NCBI GenBank assembly: GCA_965247265.1
Contig: OZ252002.1
Coordinates: 248,001 to 312,000 of the forward strand
Length of the DNA stretch: 64,000 bases
From: G965247265 sp965247265
Lineage (GTDB): Bacteria > Pseudomonadota > Gammaproteobacteria > UBA4575
Reading direction: 5' to 3'
Within the stretch, counting starts at the first letter, position 1; every line of letters begins with the position of its first letter. The notes beneath the pieces are model-generated. The model saw only the letters and a list, made by a program, of their open reading frames with translations, was not told the origin of the DNA and searched no databases. Made by a program: the position numbers and the translations under genes. Shown piece after piece: positions 1 through 8,673 of the stretch.

Positions 1-1
1 T

Positions 2-361
2 GCTCACCAGAAGCTCAGCAGCGGTAAAGATGGCGCTATTGTACGCAGTGAAAAACCGCGGCATCCTCAGCAATATATTCGACAAACAAATTCCGATGAA
101 TTGTTCGAAAAACCACAATGTCTCACACATGACGAAATTACATTTGAATATTTACTGAATGCGTTACGTTTGAAAAATGGATTTAATCATGTGCAGTTTG
201 AACGCCATACAGGATTGCCTTATAAGCAGCTGCAGCCACACATTGACCCCCTGCTTGAAGACGGGTTAATCATTGCAGAACACCAAAACATTCGTTGCAG
301 TGAAAAAGGCTATCACTTTCTCGATAACGTGCTACAACATCTGCTGCCACAAGAAACGTAG
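2..361 (+). CDS. hemW: HemW-like radical SAM protein, C-terminal part only
   Basis: The frame is open from the window edge, so only about the last 119 residues are present and the radical SAM cysteines lie outside. The visible part starts with AHQKLS and continues with a charged stretch (RSEKPRHPQQY), then a winged-helix-like tail with FEYLLNALRL and a TGLP segment. This pattern matches the C-terminus of the HemW/HemN-like family. HemW is a heme chaperone related to coproporphyrinogen dehydrogenase. A TTG at 101 could be mistaken for a start, but the reading frame clearly extends upstream of it. A small zinc-ribbon gene follows 11 bases downstream. Confidence 0.82.
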   Translation, partial: AHQKLSSGKDGAIVRSEKPRHPQQYIRQTNSDELFEKPQCLTHDEITFEYLLNALRLKNGFNHVQFERHTGLPYKQLQPHIDPLLEDGLIIAEHQNIRCSEKGYHFLDNVLQHLLPQET

Positions 362-372
362 TCTTTTCGACC

Positions 373-570
373 ATGGACCATATCATGAAATCCGCAACAA
401 TTAATTGCCCGTATTGCGGAGAAAGCTTGGAGATTTTGATTGATAATAGCTATGGCGACCACGAATATATTGAGGACTGCCAAGTGTGCTGCTCGCCCAT
501 TGAAATCTCAGCTCAATTCTCCAGCAATGGAGAATTGAGCTTGGTGAACTGCAAACGTGATGCAGACTAG
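373..570 (+). CDS. CPXCG motif small zinc-ribbon protein
   Basis: This 65-residue protein carries CPYCGE near its start and CQVCCSPIEI in the middle, the cysteine layout of the CPXCG family (small zinc ribbons, function unknown). Two starts are possible: ATG at 373 or ATG at 385. The second gives MKSATINCPYCG, which looks more like family N-termini, and neither has a strong Shine-Dalgarno sequence. It lies just downstream of hemW on the same strand and may be co-transcribed. Zinc binding is inferred from the two cysteine pairs. Confidence 0.8.
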   Translation: MDHIMKSATINCPYCGESLEILIDNSYGDHEYIEDCQVCCSPIEISAQFSSNGELSLVNCKRDAD

Positions 571-981
571 AGTACACCGCGGGGGAACCGAATATTTAGT
601 GCTATGAGGCGAGGTTATGCACAAGTGTAATGCGACTGTCTAAAAAGCCTACTTTTTTTGATTAAATAATCACCAAAATTAATGTGTGTTGAATTATCTT
701 AATATAATCAATATGTTAAATTCTTGTATATTTTTTAAGCGATTTAATAAAATTGTCATATTTCTCGAGATTTGTCGCCCTACAATTAATTTACTCACAG
801 TTTTATCCACAGAATTTGTGGATAAGTAACAAATCTCCATCAGGACAATCACTTAAGTATAAATAGCTAGAAATACTGTAAATGTTATCAGCTAATTTGA
901 GTTTATTGATATCCTAACTTGAGTTGCGTCAAAGGGTTGAGTATGATCCGCGAGCTCTTATTTAGAATGCAACTGAAGATA
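571..981. other. AT-rich intergenic region upstream of rpmE
   Basis: This is a 411-base gap. From about 640 to 770 it is extremely AT-rich with runs of T and A and no convincing ORF. It then carries the inverted DnaA-box pair listed separately. An upstream in-frame extension of rpmE to 919 exists but is not conserved-looking, so I treat it as leader. Promoters for rpmE probably lie here; I could not pick one with confidence. Confidence 0.5.
803..825. promoter_or_regulatory. Inverted pair of consensus DnaA boxes
   Basis: An exact TTATCCACA (803-811) is followed after five bases by its exact reverse complement TGTGGATAA (817-825). TTATCCACA is the consensus high-affinity DnaA box. The pair sits next to a very AT-rich stretch and about 160 bases upstream of rpmE. 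It could be a DnaA-regulated promoter element or a DnaA-titrating site. With only two exact boxes it is not enough to call an origin. Confidence 0.6.
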
Positions 982-1188
982 ATGAAACCCAACATCCATC
1001 CCAGCTACCAAGATGTTTCCGTCACGTGCAGCTGTGGCAATACCTTTACGACGCGTTCGACCTATGGTTCAGAATCGATGAACATCGATGTTTGTTCCCA
1101 GTGTCATCCTTTTTTTACCGGTAAACAAAAAATTGTTGATACGGCAGGCCAAGTAGACAAATTTAGAAAGCGCTACGGCGGTAAATAA
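982..1188 (+). CDS. rpmE: 50S ribosomal protein L31
   Basis: From the ATG at 982 the product is 68 residues, the usual L31 length. It begins MKPNIHPSYQDV and carries CSCGN and CSQCHPFFTGKQ, the four-cysteine zinc-binding (C-plus) form of L31, followed by the conserved GQVDKFRKRYG tail. The open frame begins at 919, but those 21 extra residues do not resemble any L31 N-terminus, so 982 is chosen. In E. coli and Pseudomonas rpmE neighbours priA; here priA lies 8.5 kb further on. A zinc-independent paralogue, if any, is not in this window. Confidence 0.95.
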   Translation: MKPNIHPSYQDVSVTCSCGNTFTTRSTYGSESMNIDVCSQCHPFFTGKQKIVDTAGQVDKFRKRYGGK

Positions 1189-1514
1189 TATTCAATCGCA
1201 GGGTTTAAAATCCCTCGGCTGAACGCGCCTGCTTTAACTTCAAGCTACTTAACCTCTTTATTATTTGCATAGCTTGCGAAACGTTGCTCATTGGCACAAA
1301 TAGTATGAGAATGCAAAAATCGGTTAAATCAAGTGATAAATACCGCATTTTATACTTGAAACATATCTTTTGATGAAAATAATTATTGGAAACTTTTGGT
1401 GCCCGAGGCACGTCCAATAAATGATGTGTACATTTTCGACATATGGTTGAATTTAAATTAAGAACGGTAGACGTGTAATGAATAACTTTTAGCCAGGTCT
1501 TATAGAATTAAGCA
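1189..1514. other. Intergenic region, no gene seen
   Basis: This 326-base gap separates rpmE from the M48 protease. The only open frame is on the minus strand (about 70 codons) and has no coding character or recognisable product. A short AGGG/CCCT hairpin near 1201 could end rpmE transcription but has no U-tract. The promoter of the protease gene is expected in the second half. Confidence 0.4.
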
Positions 1515-3011
1515 ATGCAATTGGACAATTTTAGGAACTATGTGATGGGCAAAATACTGCAAGCAGCCTTAATGAGCCTTTTTTTAATTGGTGCACTTTT
1601 TAATACAGGCTGCGCAACAAATCCTGTATCCGGAAAACAAGATCTTGTTTTGATGTCGGAAGAAGATGAAATCAAACTTGGTAAGCAAACGCATCAAGAA
1701 ATCATGAAACAGTATCGTCCCTATGAAAATCCCGCATTGCAACGTTATGTCGAAGGGATTGTTGAAGAATTATCTAAGAAAAGCCATCGCAGTAATCTCG
1801 TCTTTCATGTCACCGTACTGGATAGTCCCGATATTAATGCCTTTGCATTGCCGGGAGGTTATGTGTATGTCACGCGAGGTATTATGGCCTACATGAATTC
1901 AGAAGCTGAACTTGCAGGTGTATTGGGGCATGAAATTGGCCACGTTACGGCCCGCCATGGTGTTCGTCAACACAGTGTCGGCACATTGACAGGAATTGGA
2001 ACAGCCGTTGCAACAATTCTTACGGGCAGCAGTGCGGTAGGTGAAGCTGCAAACTACGGCGGCACAGCCTTAGCACGCGGCTATGGTCGAGAGCATGAAT
2101 TAGAAGCGGATCGTCTTGGCGCTGAATATTTGGCACAAGTTGGCTATGACCCCGAAGAAATGATTAATGTTGTTGGAATTCTAAAAGCTCAAGAAGATTT
2201 TGATCGGCAACTGGCAAAAGAAGAAGGGCGTGAGCCACGCGCCTATCATGGCACTTTTTCTACACACCCCTCTAATGACAAACGTTTACAAGAAGTAGTG
2301 GGTGCAGCAAATAAATTTGATTCCGCTTCAACGCGTGAAGCGAATCGTGAAGAATATCTCAACTATATAGATGGAATGATTGTGGGCCCTTCTGCAAAAG
2401 ATGGTGTATTACGCGATAACAAGTTCTATCACAAAGACTTAAATATCTATATTGAATTCCCTTTGGGCTGGAAGGTGCATAATCTTGTCGACCGATTACT
2501 TGCCATTTCAAGTGGTGAAGATGTACAGCTACAAATAACGTTAACAGATATGAGCAAGCGTCAAACACCACAAGAGTATTTAAACGAACAATTTAAGGAT
2601 AGCAGCCTTAAAAATGGTGAGAACGTAACAACACCCGACTTTCAAGGCTATACAGGGCTTACAACAATTAAAGCATCAAATGGGAAACTGCCAAGTCGAG
2701 TAGCAGCCGTATTTGATGACAAGCGCATATATCAAATTCTAGCAGTAGGTAGACACGAAGATGCCCTTGATCGTTATGATAGCTCAACGCTCCATACCAT
2801 TAAAAGTTTGCGAAAACTCAAAAAAGATGAGGCAGCGCTTGCCAAATCAAAAATCATTAGGCTCATTCGCACAAAATCGGGCGACACCTTTGAGTCTTTA
2901 TCTAAACGATCTGTACTTTCACACCACCCTGTAGAACAGTTACGTCTATATAATGGTCTGTATCCAGATGGTGAACCAAAGCCTGGTCAATTAATTAAGA
3001 TCATCGAATAA
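1515..3011 (+). CDS. M48-family zinc metalloprotease, probable lipoprotein
   Basis: The 498-residue protein begins with a hydrophobic signal segment ending in a cysteine (NTGC, C33), followed by ATNPVSGKQD, typical of periplasmic M48 lipoproteins. The zinc site is HEIGH at residues 139-143, with the third ligand E195 in the EHELEAD motif, which indicates an active peptidase. The last 50 residues (from IRTKSGDTFESL) look like a LysM-type or LysM-derived domain, so the enzyme may bind peptidoglycan. The family includes BepA and LoiP, which handle outer-membrane protein quality control; the exact substrate here is inference. The lipobox is imperfect (N at -3). A second ATG at residue 11 is an alternative start. 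Confidence 0.85.
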   Translation: MQLDNFRNYVMGKILQAALMSLFLIGALFNTGCATNPVSGKQDLVLMSEEDEIKLGKQTHQEIMKQYRPYENPALQRYVEGIVEELSKKSHRSNLVFHVTVLDSPDINAFALPGGYVYVTRGIMAYMNSEAELAGVLGHEIGHVTARHGVRQHSVGTLTGIGTAVATILTGSSAVGEAANYGGTALARGYGREHELEADRLGAEYLAQVGYDPEEMINVVGILKAQEDFDRQLAKEEGREPRAYHGTFSTHPSNDKRLQEVVGAANKFDSASTREANREEYLNYIDGMIVGPSAKDGVLRDNKFYHKDLNIYIEFPLGWKVHNLVDRLLAISSGEDVQLQITLTDMSKRQTPQEYLNEQFKDSSLKNGENVTTPDFQGYTGLTTIKASNGKLPSRVAAVFDDKRIYQILAVGRHEDALDRYDSSTLHTIKSLRKLKKDEAALAKSKIIRLIRTKSGDTFESLSKRSVLSHHPVEQLRLYNGLYPDGEPKPGQLIKIIE

Positions 3012-3089
3012 ACAATTTATTCTCTCACAGCTGACATGCATACAACTCTCTAGTAGAGTTGCACACAAATAACTTTTCCTGCCTATTGC

Positions 3090-3977
3090 GTGTCAAACAA
3101 CGTCTATTTAGTCGACTCAAGTATTTATGTATTTCGAGCATGGTTTACTGTTCCTGACCATGTCGTAAACAAACAAAACGAACCTGTAAATGCCGTCTAT
3201 GGGTTTGCCGATTTTGTATATCAATTCCTTCAACAGGCTCGGCCCGTTCGCGTAGCATTTGCATTTGATGAAAGCTTAAGTAAATCTTTTCGCAATGAGT
3301 TGTACCCAGCATATAAAGCAAATCGTGAGCCCGCACCAATTGAGCTAAAACGTCAGTTTACTTATTGCCGAGAATTCTTGCGTGCACTTGGGATTTTTGA
3401 AACGGGGAGCCCTCACTACGAAGCTGATGATTTGATTGGTACACTTGCACATTGCATGCGCAAACGTGGACATGCCGTTACAATTTTAACATCAGACAAA
3501 GATTTAGCCCAGTTAATTACAGAAGATGATGTTTTATGGGATTTTGCTAAAGGTAAGAGACATTCTATTCCTCAAATTAAGAAGCGTTTTGGTGTATATC
3601 CCGAGCAAATTGCAGATCAACTTGCTATAGCTGGAGATAAGGTCGATAACATTCCAGGAGCTCCAGGCATAGGCATGGCAACGGCAGCCAAGTTATTAAA
3701 TCGATTTTCGAGTCTAGAAAAACTTCTAGAGAATCATCAAGAAATTGAGAAAATGAAAATTCGTGGCGCGAAACGAATACAATGTTTAATATCAGATCAC
3801 AAAGAATTATTGCTATTGTATCAAAAATTAACAAAAATTTATTGTGAGGTTGATTTATCTATCCCTATTCGACTAAAACGCAAATCACCAAATTTTGATG
3901 AACTAGAATTATTATTCGAAAAGTTTAATTTTGGCCAGTTTCGACGTGAGCGTTGGCTGAATTTATTACAGGCCTAA
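3090..3977 (+). CDS. 5'-3' exonuclease (Xni / PolI exonuclease-domain family)
   Basis: The 295-residue protein starts with GTG (VYLVDSSIYVFRAW) and has the FEN-type metal-site motifs: FAFDE, YKANREP, YEADDLIGTL, TSDKDLAQL and the helix-hairpin-helix GDKVDNIPGAPGIG. This is the arrangement of the 5'-3' exonuclease domain of DNA polymerase I and of the stand-alone Xni/ExoIX proteins. The length fits a free-standing flap nuclease. A full-length polA lies elsewhere in the window (35653-38385), so this is a second copy of the activity. rluE follows 30 bases downstream on the same strand. Confidence 0.88.
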   Translation: MSNNVYLVDSSIYVFRAWFTVPDHVVNKQNEPVNAVYGFADFVYQFLQQARPVRVAFAFDESLSKSFRNELYPAYKANREPAPIELKRQFTYCREFLRALGIFETGSPHYEADDLIGTLAHCMRKRGHAVTILTSDKDLAQLITEDDVLWDFAKGKRHSIPQIKKRFGVYPEQIADQLAIAGDKVDNIPGAPGIGMATAAKLLNRFSSLEKLLENHQEIEKMKIRGAKRIQCLISDHKELLLLYQKLTKIYCEVDLSIPIRLKRKSPNFDELELLFEKFNFGQFRRERWLNLLQA

Positions 3978-4007
3978 TAAACCCTTACATGTGGCAAACA
4001 TGTACTC

Positions 4008-4574
4008 ATGGCTACCTTAATTTTATTTAATAAGCCCTTTGGTGTGCTCTGTCAATTTACTGACCAAGAAGGGCGTACCACTCTTGCAGACTACATTTCA
4101 GAAAAAAATGTCTATCCTGCTGGACGATTGGATAAAGACAGTGAAGGTCTATTACTGCTCACCGATGACGGAGCGTTACAACAAAATATCAGTAACCCGC
4201 GATTTAAACTTGATAAGCATTATTGGGTACAAGTCGAAGGAGAAATTGACGATAGAAGTATTCAACAATTAAAGCAAGGCATCCAACTAAGAGATGGATT
4301 AACCAAGCCCGCCGAGTTTAGTCGAATACCTGAGCCTAAAAAATTATGGGAACGACTTCCTCCTATAAGGTATCGTAAATCAATTCCAACCAATTGGTTG
4401 AACGTTATACTTCGTGAAGGACGCAACCAACAAGTACGACGTATGACGGCAGCGGTGAACCACCCAACACTGCGTATAATACGACACCGGATTGGACCAT
4501 GGCGTCTTGACCATCTCAATCCGGGTGATCACATTCTAATTAATACAAAAAAACACCCTTACTCAGCTTGCTAA
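4008..4574 (+). CDS. rluE: 23S rRNA pseudouridine synthase RluE
   Basis: The 188-residue product lacks an S4 domain and starts directly at ILFNKPFGVLCQF. It has the catalytic motif GRLDKDSEGLLLLT with D42 as the nucleophile, and later EGRNQQVRRMTAAV. This short architecture matches RluE (pseudouridine 2457 of 23S rRNA) rather than RluB or RluF. The tail GPWRLDHLNPGD is the usual end of the family. It stands between the exonuclease and the fructosamine kinase-like gene with short gaps and may be part of the same transcript. Confidence 0.9.
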   Translation: MATLILFNKPFGVLCQFTDQEGRTTLADYISEKNVYPAGRLDKDSEGLLLLTDDGALQQNISNPRFKLDKHYWVQVEGEIDDRSIQQLKQGIQLRDGLTKPAEFSRIPEPKKLWERLPPIRYRKSIPTNWLNVILREGRNQQVRRMTAAVNHPTLRIIRHRIGPWRLDHLNPGDHILINTKKHPYSAC

Positions 4575-4605
4575 CTACCGTTACTCATAGATTTTTAATA
4601 CACAA

Positions 4606-5487
4606 ATGGCAATTAACTTTAGTGCTTTAGAAAACCAGCTCGTCGCTAAGTTTAATGATGACTTTGTTATTGATAGTACAACCCAAGTGTCGGGTGGAAG
4701 TATATGTGAAGCCTATAAAATTAAAGTTGGGTCAACATTATATTTTTTAAAAACACACAAAGCTGGATTTCACAGCATGTTTGCAAACGAGCTCTACAGC
4801 CTTCATGCCTTATCGGCAACAAATACAATTTACGTGCCAACACCCTTGGTAAGCGATATTATTGATGACTATTGCTATCTACTACTTGAGTACTTAGACA
4901 TTCATAGCAGGGGCTCATACGCACAATTGGGTGAATCTCTTGCTCACTTACATCAAAACACAAGTAATCAATTTGGATGGGACCAAAATAATTGGATTGG
5001 CACAACCCCTCAGCCCAATGATTGGCATAGAAACTGGCTTATTTTTTGGCGTCAATGTCGTCTTGGCTATCAGCTAGACTTGGCCAAACATAATCAGGCA
5101 CCACATTCGCTAATAAAAAATTGCGAGCAGCTCTATACGGAATTCGATTCACTTTTTCAAAATTATTCACCAATACCTAGCCTCTTGCATGGCGATTTAT
5201 GGTGTGGGAATGTTGGGTTTATTGAAAATGGTTCGCCAATTTTATTTGATCCCGCCTGTTACTATGGAGATCGAGAAACTGATCTTGCTATGACACAACT
5301 ATTTAACGGTTTCGATCAAGAATTTTATAGTGCGTATAAAGATCATTTCCCATTAGACCGAGATTATGAGATTCGCAAAGATTTTTACAATATTTACCAC
5401 TTACTCAATCATTTCAATTTATTCTCTGACGGTTATGCAGAACAAACTGAGCGTCTATGCTTGGAAGTACTGAGTGCAATAAAGTAA
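4606..5487 (+). CDS. Fructosamine kinase family protein
   Basis: The 293-residue protein has the protein-kinase-like fold of the FN3K/YniA family: GGSICEAYKI near the N-terminus (nucleotide loop), FLKTHK, the catalytic loop LLHGDLWCGNVGF, and FDPACYYGDRETDLAM as the metal-binding segment. Family members phosphorylate ketoamines on glycated proteins so that the sugar can be released; the bacterial substrates are often unknown. The gene is on the plus strand, convergent with hemH, with a 42-base gap between the two stops. The length is normal and no key residue appears missing. Confidence 0.88.
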   Translation: MAINFSALENQLVAKFNDDFVIDSTTQVSGGSICEAYKIKVGSTLYFLKTHKAGFHSMFANELYSLHALSATNTIYVPTPLVSDIIDDYCYLLLEYLDIHSRGSYAQLGESLAHLHQNTSNQFGWDQNNWIGTTPQPNDWHRNWLIFWRQCRLGYQLDLAKHNQAPHSLIKNCEQLYTEFDSLFQNYSPIPSLLHGDLWCGNVGFIENGSPILFDPACYYGDRETDLAMTQLFNGFDQEFYSAYKDHFPLDRDYEIRKDFYNIYHLLNHFNLFSDGYAEQTERLCLEVLSAIK

Positions 5488-5529
5488 CCAATCAATAGAT
5501 TATTTTAGAGATTTTATTTTTTAATTCGC

Positions 5530-6633
5530 TTATTGCTTAGCCCCAAGCTGTATAGCACGTTCTTTAATTGCCAACTTGGCTTCGCTGTTATTAAGACTCG
5601 ATTCGTCTGCTGGCCATCCACTAATATGCTTTAAAATGATTTTAACCAATGCTTGTACATGATGAGATTCTGCATTCAATGCAGGTATGTAATTGAAATT
5701 CTGGCCTCCGCTTTGAAGAAAAAGTTCACGGTCTTGCATGTCGATCTCTTCCAGCGTTTCAATACAATCTGCTGAAAACCCCGGACAAAAAACATCGATT
5801 GTTTTAATACCTTCGCCTGGCAATGCTTCAAGTCGCTTTTCAATGTAGGGCTGCAACCATTTTGCTTTACCAAAGCGTGATTGAAATGCTATCTCCCATT
5901 CTTCGTCATTTAAGTTAAGTTTTTCTACTATAAGACGCGCGGTCTGATGACATTCACAATGATAGGGATCGCCTTGCAATAAATTTCGCATTGGCAAGCC
6001 ATGGAAAGAAAATAATAACTTCTGGCTACGTTTATTCTGTTGCCAATAATTTTGCAGCTGCTCTGCACAGGCATCAATATACGCAGGTTCAGAACCATAG
6101 TGGTTGACTATACGCAATTCTGGCATCCATCTCAGCTGCATGAAGTATTTAGCAATGGCATCAAATGTCGAGGCCGTTGTGCTAGCAGAATATTGTGGGT
6201 AAAGCGGTAAGACTAATATTCGTGTAACGTGGTGAGCCTGCAATGCGTCCAATGCTGATCGAATTGAAGGCTGCCCATAGCGCATTGCTAATTCAACCCT
6301 GATATTCCCAGAAAAGACCTTTCCCAATTCAGACTGCAAGGCTACACACTGTTGTTTACTAATAGCTAACAGTGGCGAACCTTTTTCTGTCCAAACTTTT
6401 TCATAGGCATGCACACTTTTACCAGGTCGAGTACGCAAAACAAATCCATGCAAAATTAACCACCAAATTGGTCTTGGAATCTCAATTACACGTGGATCCC
6501 ATAAAAATTCAGCTAAATACTTTCTCACCGCACTCGTCGTCGGTGCGTCAGGCGTGCCTAAATTTGTAATCAGCACACCCAGGCACGTATTACTATCATG
6601 TGCATAATTTTGATTGCCTTGAAATTTTGGCAT
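5530..6633 (-). CDS. hemH: Ferrochelatase
   Basis: The 367-residue product has GVLITNLGTPDAP at the N-terminus, YEKVWTEKGSPLL, the active-site histidine in LLFSFHGLPMR, and the acidic metal-route motif DCIETLEEID. These define HemH, which inserts iron into protoporphyrin IX in the last step of heme synthesis. Its length is usual for proteobacteria. It stands alone on the minus strand, with hemC (63 kb) and the heme chaperone hemW (window start) as the other tetrapyrrole genes here. Three cytochrome-related genes in the window give a demand for heme. Confidence 0.95.
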   Translation of the reverse strand: MPKFQGNQNYAHDSNTCLGVLITNLGTPDAPTTSAVRKYLAEFLWDPRVIEIPRPIWWLILHGFVLRTRPGKSVHAYEKVWTEKGSPLLAISKQQCVALQSELGKVFSGNIRVELAMRYGQPSIRSALDALQAHHVTRILVLPLYPQYSASTTASTFDAIAKYFMQLRWMPELRIVNHYGSEPAYIDACAEQLQNYWQQNKRSQKLLFSFHGLPMRNLLQGDPYHCECHQTARLIVEKLNLNDEEWEIAFQSRFGKAKWLQPYIEKRLEALPGEGIKTIDVFCPGFSADCIETLEEIDMQDRELFLQSGGQNFNYIPALNAESHHVQALVKIILKHISGWPADESSLNNSEAKLAIKERAIQLGAKQ

Positions 6634-6789
6634 GTATATATTTGGCTTTGTTGATTAACGGTAGTGACTTTTAATACTTATCAATCTAAGTATGTAAAAA
6701 TGATTAACAAGCATCTACTATCTACTGCTGTACTGTACATTGATTATTTATAAATAATCAAAAAGAAATTCTTAATGCCAATATTTATG

Positions 6790-7398
6790 CTAGGTCCGTT
6801 TGCTAAGTCGCTTATGCAGAGGACTTGAGCGTGGAAAATGAGCGAGTAAAAATTTCATTTGGTCAGCTAATACACGGTGACCTTGCAAATAAACATATTC
6901 TGCGTGCGTAGGTGTAAATGGAATTGCTAACAATTGCATACCAGCTTGCTCAGGAGATTGTCCTGCCTTATGATTGTTACAGCGCTTACATGCTGTTACA
7001 ACATTATTCCAATCATCCATGCCACCTTTGCTTAATGGTCTGACATGATCACGGGATAAATCTTTACGATCAAAACAGTCTCCACAATATAAACATAAAT
7101 TTGCATCACGTTTAAATAGCGCTCGGCTATTTAATGGTGGAATATAGCTATCAAGTAAAGAACGATTGTTCCCATGTGTGGCAATAATTGAGTGCACCTC
7201 AATTTCGCTGCGTATGCCACTGCGTGCATTTGTGCCCCCATGAATAACATACAGCGGCTCGCCACACGTGTAGGCAACTTGTTCGCCATGATATAAGCGC
7301 GCCGCATCTTGGTAATTCACCCATTCCATAGGCATTCCTGACACGTCGGCTCGCAGTACTTGCAGACTTAAATCACTCACTGGTCGCTCCTGATGCAC
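6790..7398 (-). CDS. HNH endonuclease family protein
   Basis: The 202-residue protein contains a classic HNH domain: CLYCGDCFDRKDL, then SRDHVRPLSKGGMDDWNN and VTACKRCNNHKAG, with two CxxC pairs for structural zinc. The N-terminal third (LQVLRADVSGMPMEW, LYHGEQVAY) is the conserved lead found in chromosomal HNH proteins widespread in proteobacteria. These are not linked to a known restriction system or intron, and no methylase or mobile element is nearby. The biological role is unknown; nuclease activity is inferred from the motif. A GTG start a few codons downstream is possible. Confidence 0.85.
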   Translation of the reverse strand: MHQERPVSDLSLQVLRADVSGMPMEWVNYQDAARLYHGEQVAYTCGEPLYVIHGGTNARSGIRSEIEVHSIIATHGNNRSLLDSYIPPLNSRALFKRDANLCLYCGDCFDRKDLSRDHVRPLSKGGMDDWNNVVTACKRCNNHKAGQSPEQAGMQLLAIPFTPTHAEYVYLQGHRVLADQMKFLLAHFPRSSPLHKRLSKRT

Positions 7399-7598
7399 TT
7401 GGGTGCAAACTGTATCGGTAAATGACGACTAAATGCAATTAATGATTGGACCATCGCCGTGCTTCAAAATTCTTAAGACCTTGAATATTATAGGTAAATA
7501 TTTGAAAATTGGATAAAATCTAATACACATCCACTGCAAATACATCATTTGGCCAAAGATACACTAAGAAACTTCAATTCCCAGTCTATAAATATTTG

Positions 7599-7617
7599 CA
7601 ATGAGTCTTTCTCATTG
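7599..7617 (-). terminator. Possible terminator of the ECF sigma operon
   Basis: CAATGAG and CTCATTG form a perfect 7-bp stem with a 5-base loop just past the stop of the DUF3106 gene. On the minus strand it is followed by an AT-rich tract (AAATATTT) rather than a clean U-run, so it may be a weak or Rho-assisted terminator. Confidence 0.35.
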
Positions 7618-7633
7618 TATAAACCAGTACGTG

Positions 7634-8122
7634 CTATTTATTGTTATGGTTTTTGTATTTTCGTGATTGATGTGGTTTATTCTTCCATTTCTTGCGAGCA
7701 TTTTGACGCTGATCCGGTGTCATGTTTTTCCAATGTTTTCGTAATTTTTGCTTGTCTTCAGGTGGCAAACTTTGAAACCATTGATAACGCTCGCGAATTT
7801 TTCTCCGCTGCTCGGGAGGAAGTTGTTCAAATCGCTTAACCCGTTCTCGTACTTGTTTCTTTTGGGTCTCATCCATAGACTTCCATTTTTTCATTCGTGT
7901 CTTAGCTTGAGAACGTTGCTCAGGAGTCATCGAATTCCATCTTTCAGCACCACGCGATAGTTTTTTTTGTTTCTCAGGAGAAAATTCAGGCCAACGATCC
8001 TCGACCTGTTTTAATAACTGTTGCTGCTCCGCGCTTAAATCATTCCAGTCAATAGCGGCTTCTTGCGCATAACTTAAAGTCGTGCAAACAAGTAATATCA
8101 TTAGTGTAAATAGCTTATTCAT
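7634..8122 (-). CDS. DUF3106 domain-containing exported protein
   Basis: The 162-residue protein has a signal peptide (cleavage likely after TTLSYAQ). It is then built from short repeats that each carry a tryptophan and a segment of the MTPEQRSQ or LPPEQRRK type. This is the DUF3106 signature: very charged helical repeats of unknown function. It is the last gene of a four-gene minus-strand operon that starts with an ECF sigma factor. That order (sigma factor, DUF3619, DUF3106) recurs in beta- and gammaproteobacteria. It overlaps the preceding gene by 8 bases. Confidence 0.85.
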   Translation of the reverse strand: MNKLFTLMILLVCTTLSYAQEAAIDWNDLSAEQQQLLKQVEDRWPEFSPEKQKKLSRGAERWNSMTPEQRSQAKTRMKKWKSMDETQKKQVRERVKRFEQLPPEQRRKIRERYQWFQSLPPEDKQKLRKHWKNMTPDQRQNARKKWKNKPHQSRKYKNHNNK

Positions 8123-8333
8123 TTCCCATATCCGCCGTATCTTCTTGCATAGCCTCTTCTATTGTCGACCAAAATAAGTCATACCATTCACCATCTTCTG
8201 CTTCGAACGATCCTAAAACTTCCAAAAACTCTTCGTCCACATTTTCAATATCATTATTTTCTTCAGCCAAGCCTTGCTGACTACTAATAATTAAACACAC
8301 CACCAATACATAACTATATCGCAACATCTTCAT
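8115..8333 (-). CDS. Small acidic exported protein of the ECF sigma operon
   Basis: I do not recognise a family. From the ATG at 8333 (MKMLRYS) the product is 72 residues: a signal peptide ending near QQGLA, then a strongly acidic mature part (EENNDIENVDEEF, EDGEWYD). A longer start at 8348 would overlap the preceding DUF3619 gene more. It overlaps the genes on both sides, so it is probably translated by coupling with them. A periplasmic partner of the very basic DUF3106 protein next to it is a plausible but untested idea. Confidence 0.65.
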   Translation of the reverse strand: MKMLRYSYVLVVCLIISSQQGLAEENNDIENVDEEFLEVLGSFEAEDGEWYDLFWSTIEEAMQEDTADMGNE

Positions 8334-8673
8334 CAGCAAGCCAAGCATAAAAATCTAAGTCTTCATACAAATCTAATGTATCTTGCGACACGATTAGCTC
8401 TATAGCTTCAATATTTTCTTGCTCCATGGTGTTTGGTAATTGTAATTTTACAATTACCAAAGCAACCAATACTGTAAATGCAATCGCAAATGCAGGTTTG
8501 CTCCAACCTAACATGGAGCTGCTCTTTTCTTTGTGCTGCGCCAATGCCAGTTTTCGACTCATTATTATTTTATGACGTGTGTCTGCATCCATTTGTTCAA
8601 CTGATGCGTCCAGCGTCTCACGTATTTGTGAGACAAACTCTTGGTCATTACTATTGTCTTTTAAATTACTCAT
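8314..8673 (-). CDS. DUF3619-like membrane protein, putative anti-sigma factor
   Basis: The 119-residue protein has a cytoplasmic N-terminal half (VSQIRETLDASVEQMDADTRHKI, given here without its flanks) followed by one membrane segment (FAIAFTVLVALVIV) and an acidic C-terminal part outside. This matches DUF3619, found downstream of ECF sigma factors. Position and topology suggest an anti-sigma factor for the adjacent sigma gene, which is inference. Its start overlaps the sigma factor stop by 4 bases (ATGA), so translation is coupled. Confidence 0.72.
   Translation of the reverse strand: MSNLKDNSNDQEFVSQIRETLDASVEQMDADTRHKIIMSRKLALAQHKEKSSSMLGWSKPAFAIAFTVLVALVIVKLQLPNTMEQENIEAIELIVSQDTLDLYEDLDFYAWLADEDVAI

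Noticed and set aside
640..830. Chromosomal replication origin
   Set aside because: Only two exact DnaA boxes and no dnaA, dnaN or gidA nearby; kept only as a low-interest finding.
1196..1230. tRNA-like T-arm appearance (AGGG hairpin and CCCT)
   Set aside because: No acceptor stem, anticodon arm or CCA-compatible fold could be built around it.
7549..7960. Plus-strand open frames overlapping the DUF3106 gene
   Set aside because: They are shadows of the repeat-rich minus-strand gene, with no ribosome site and no family resemblance.
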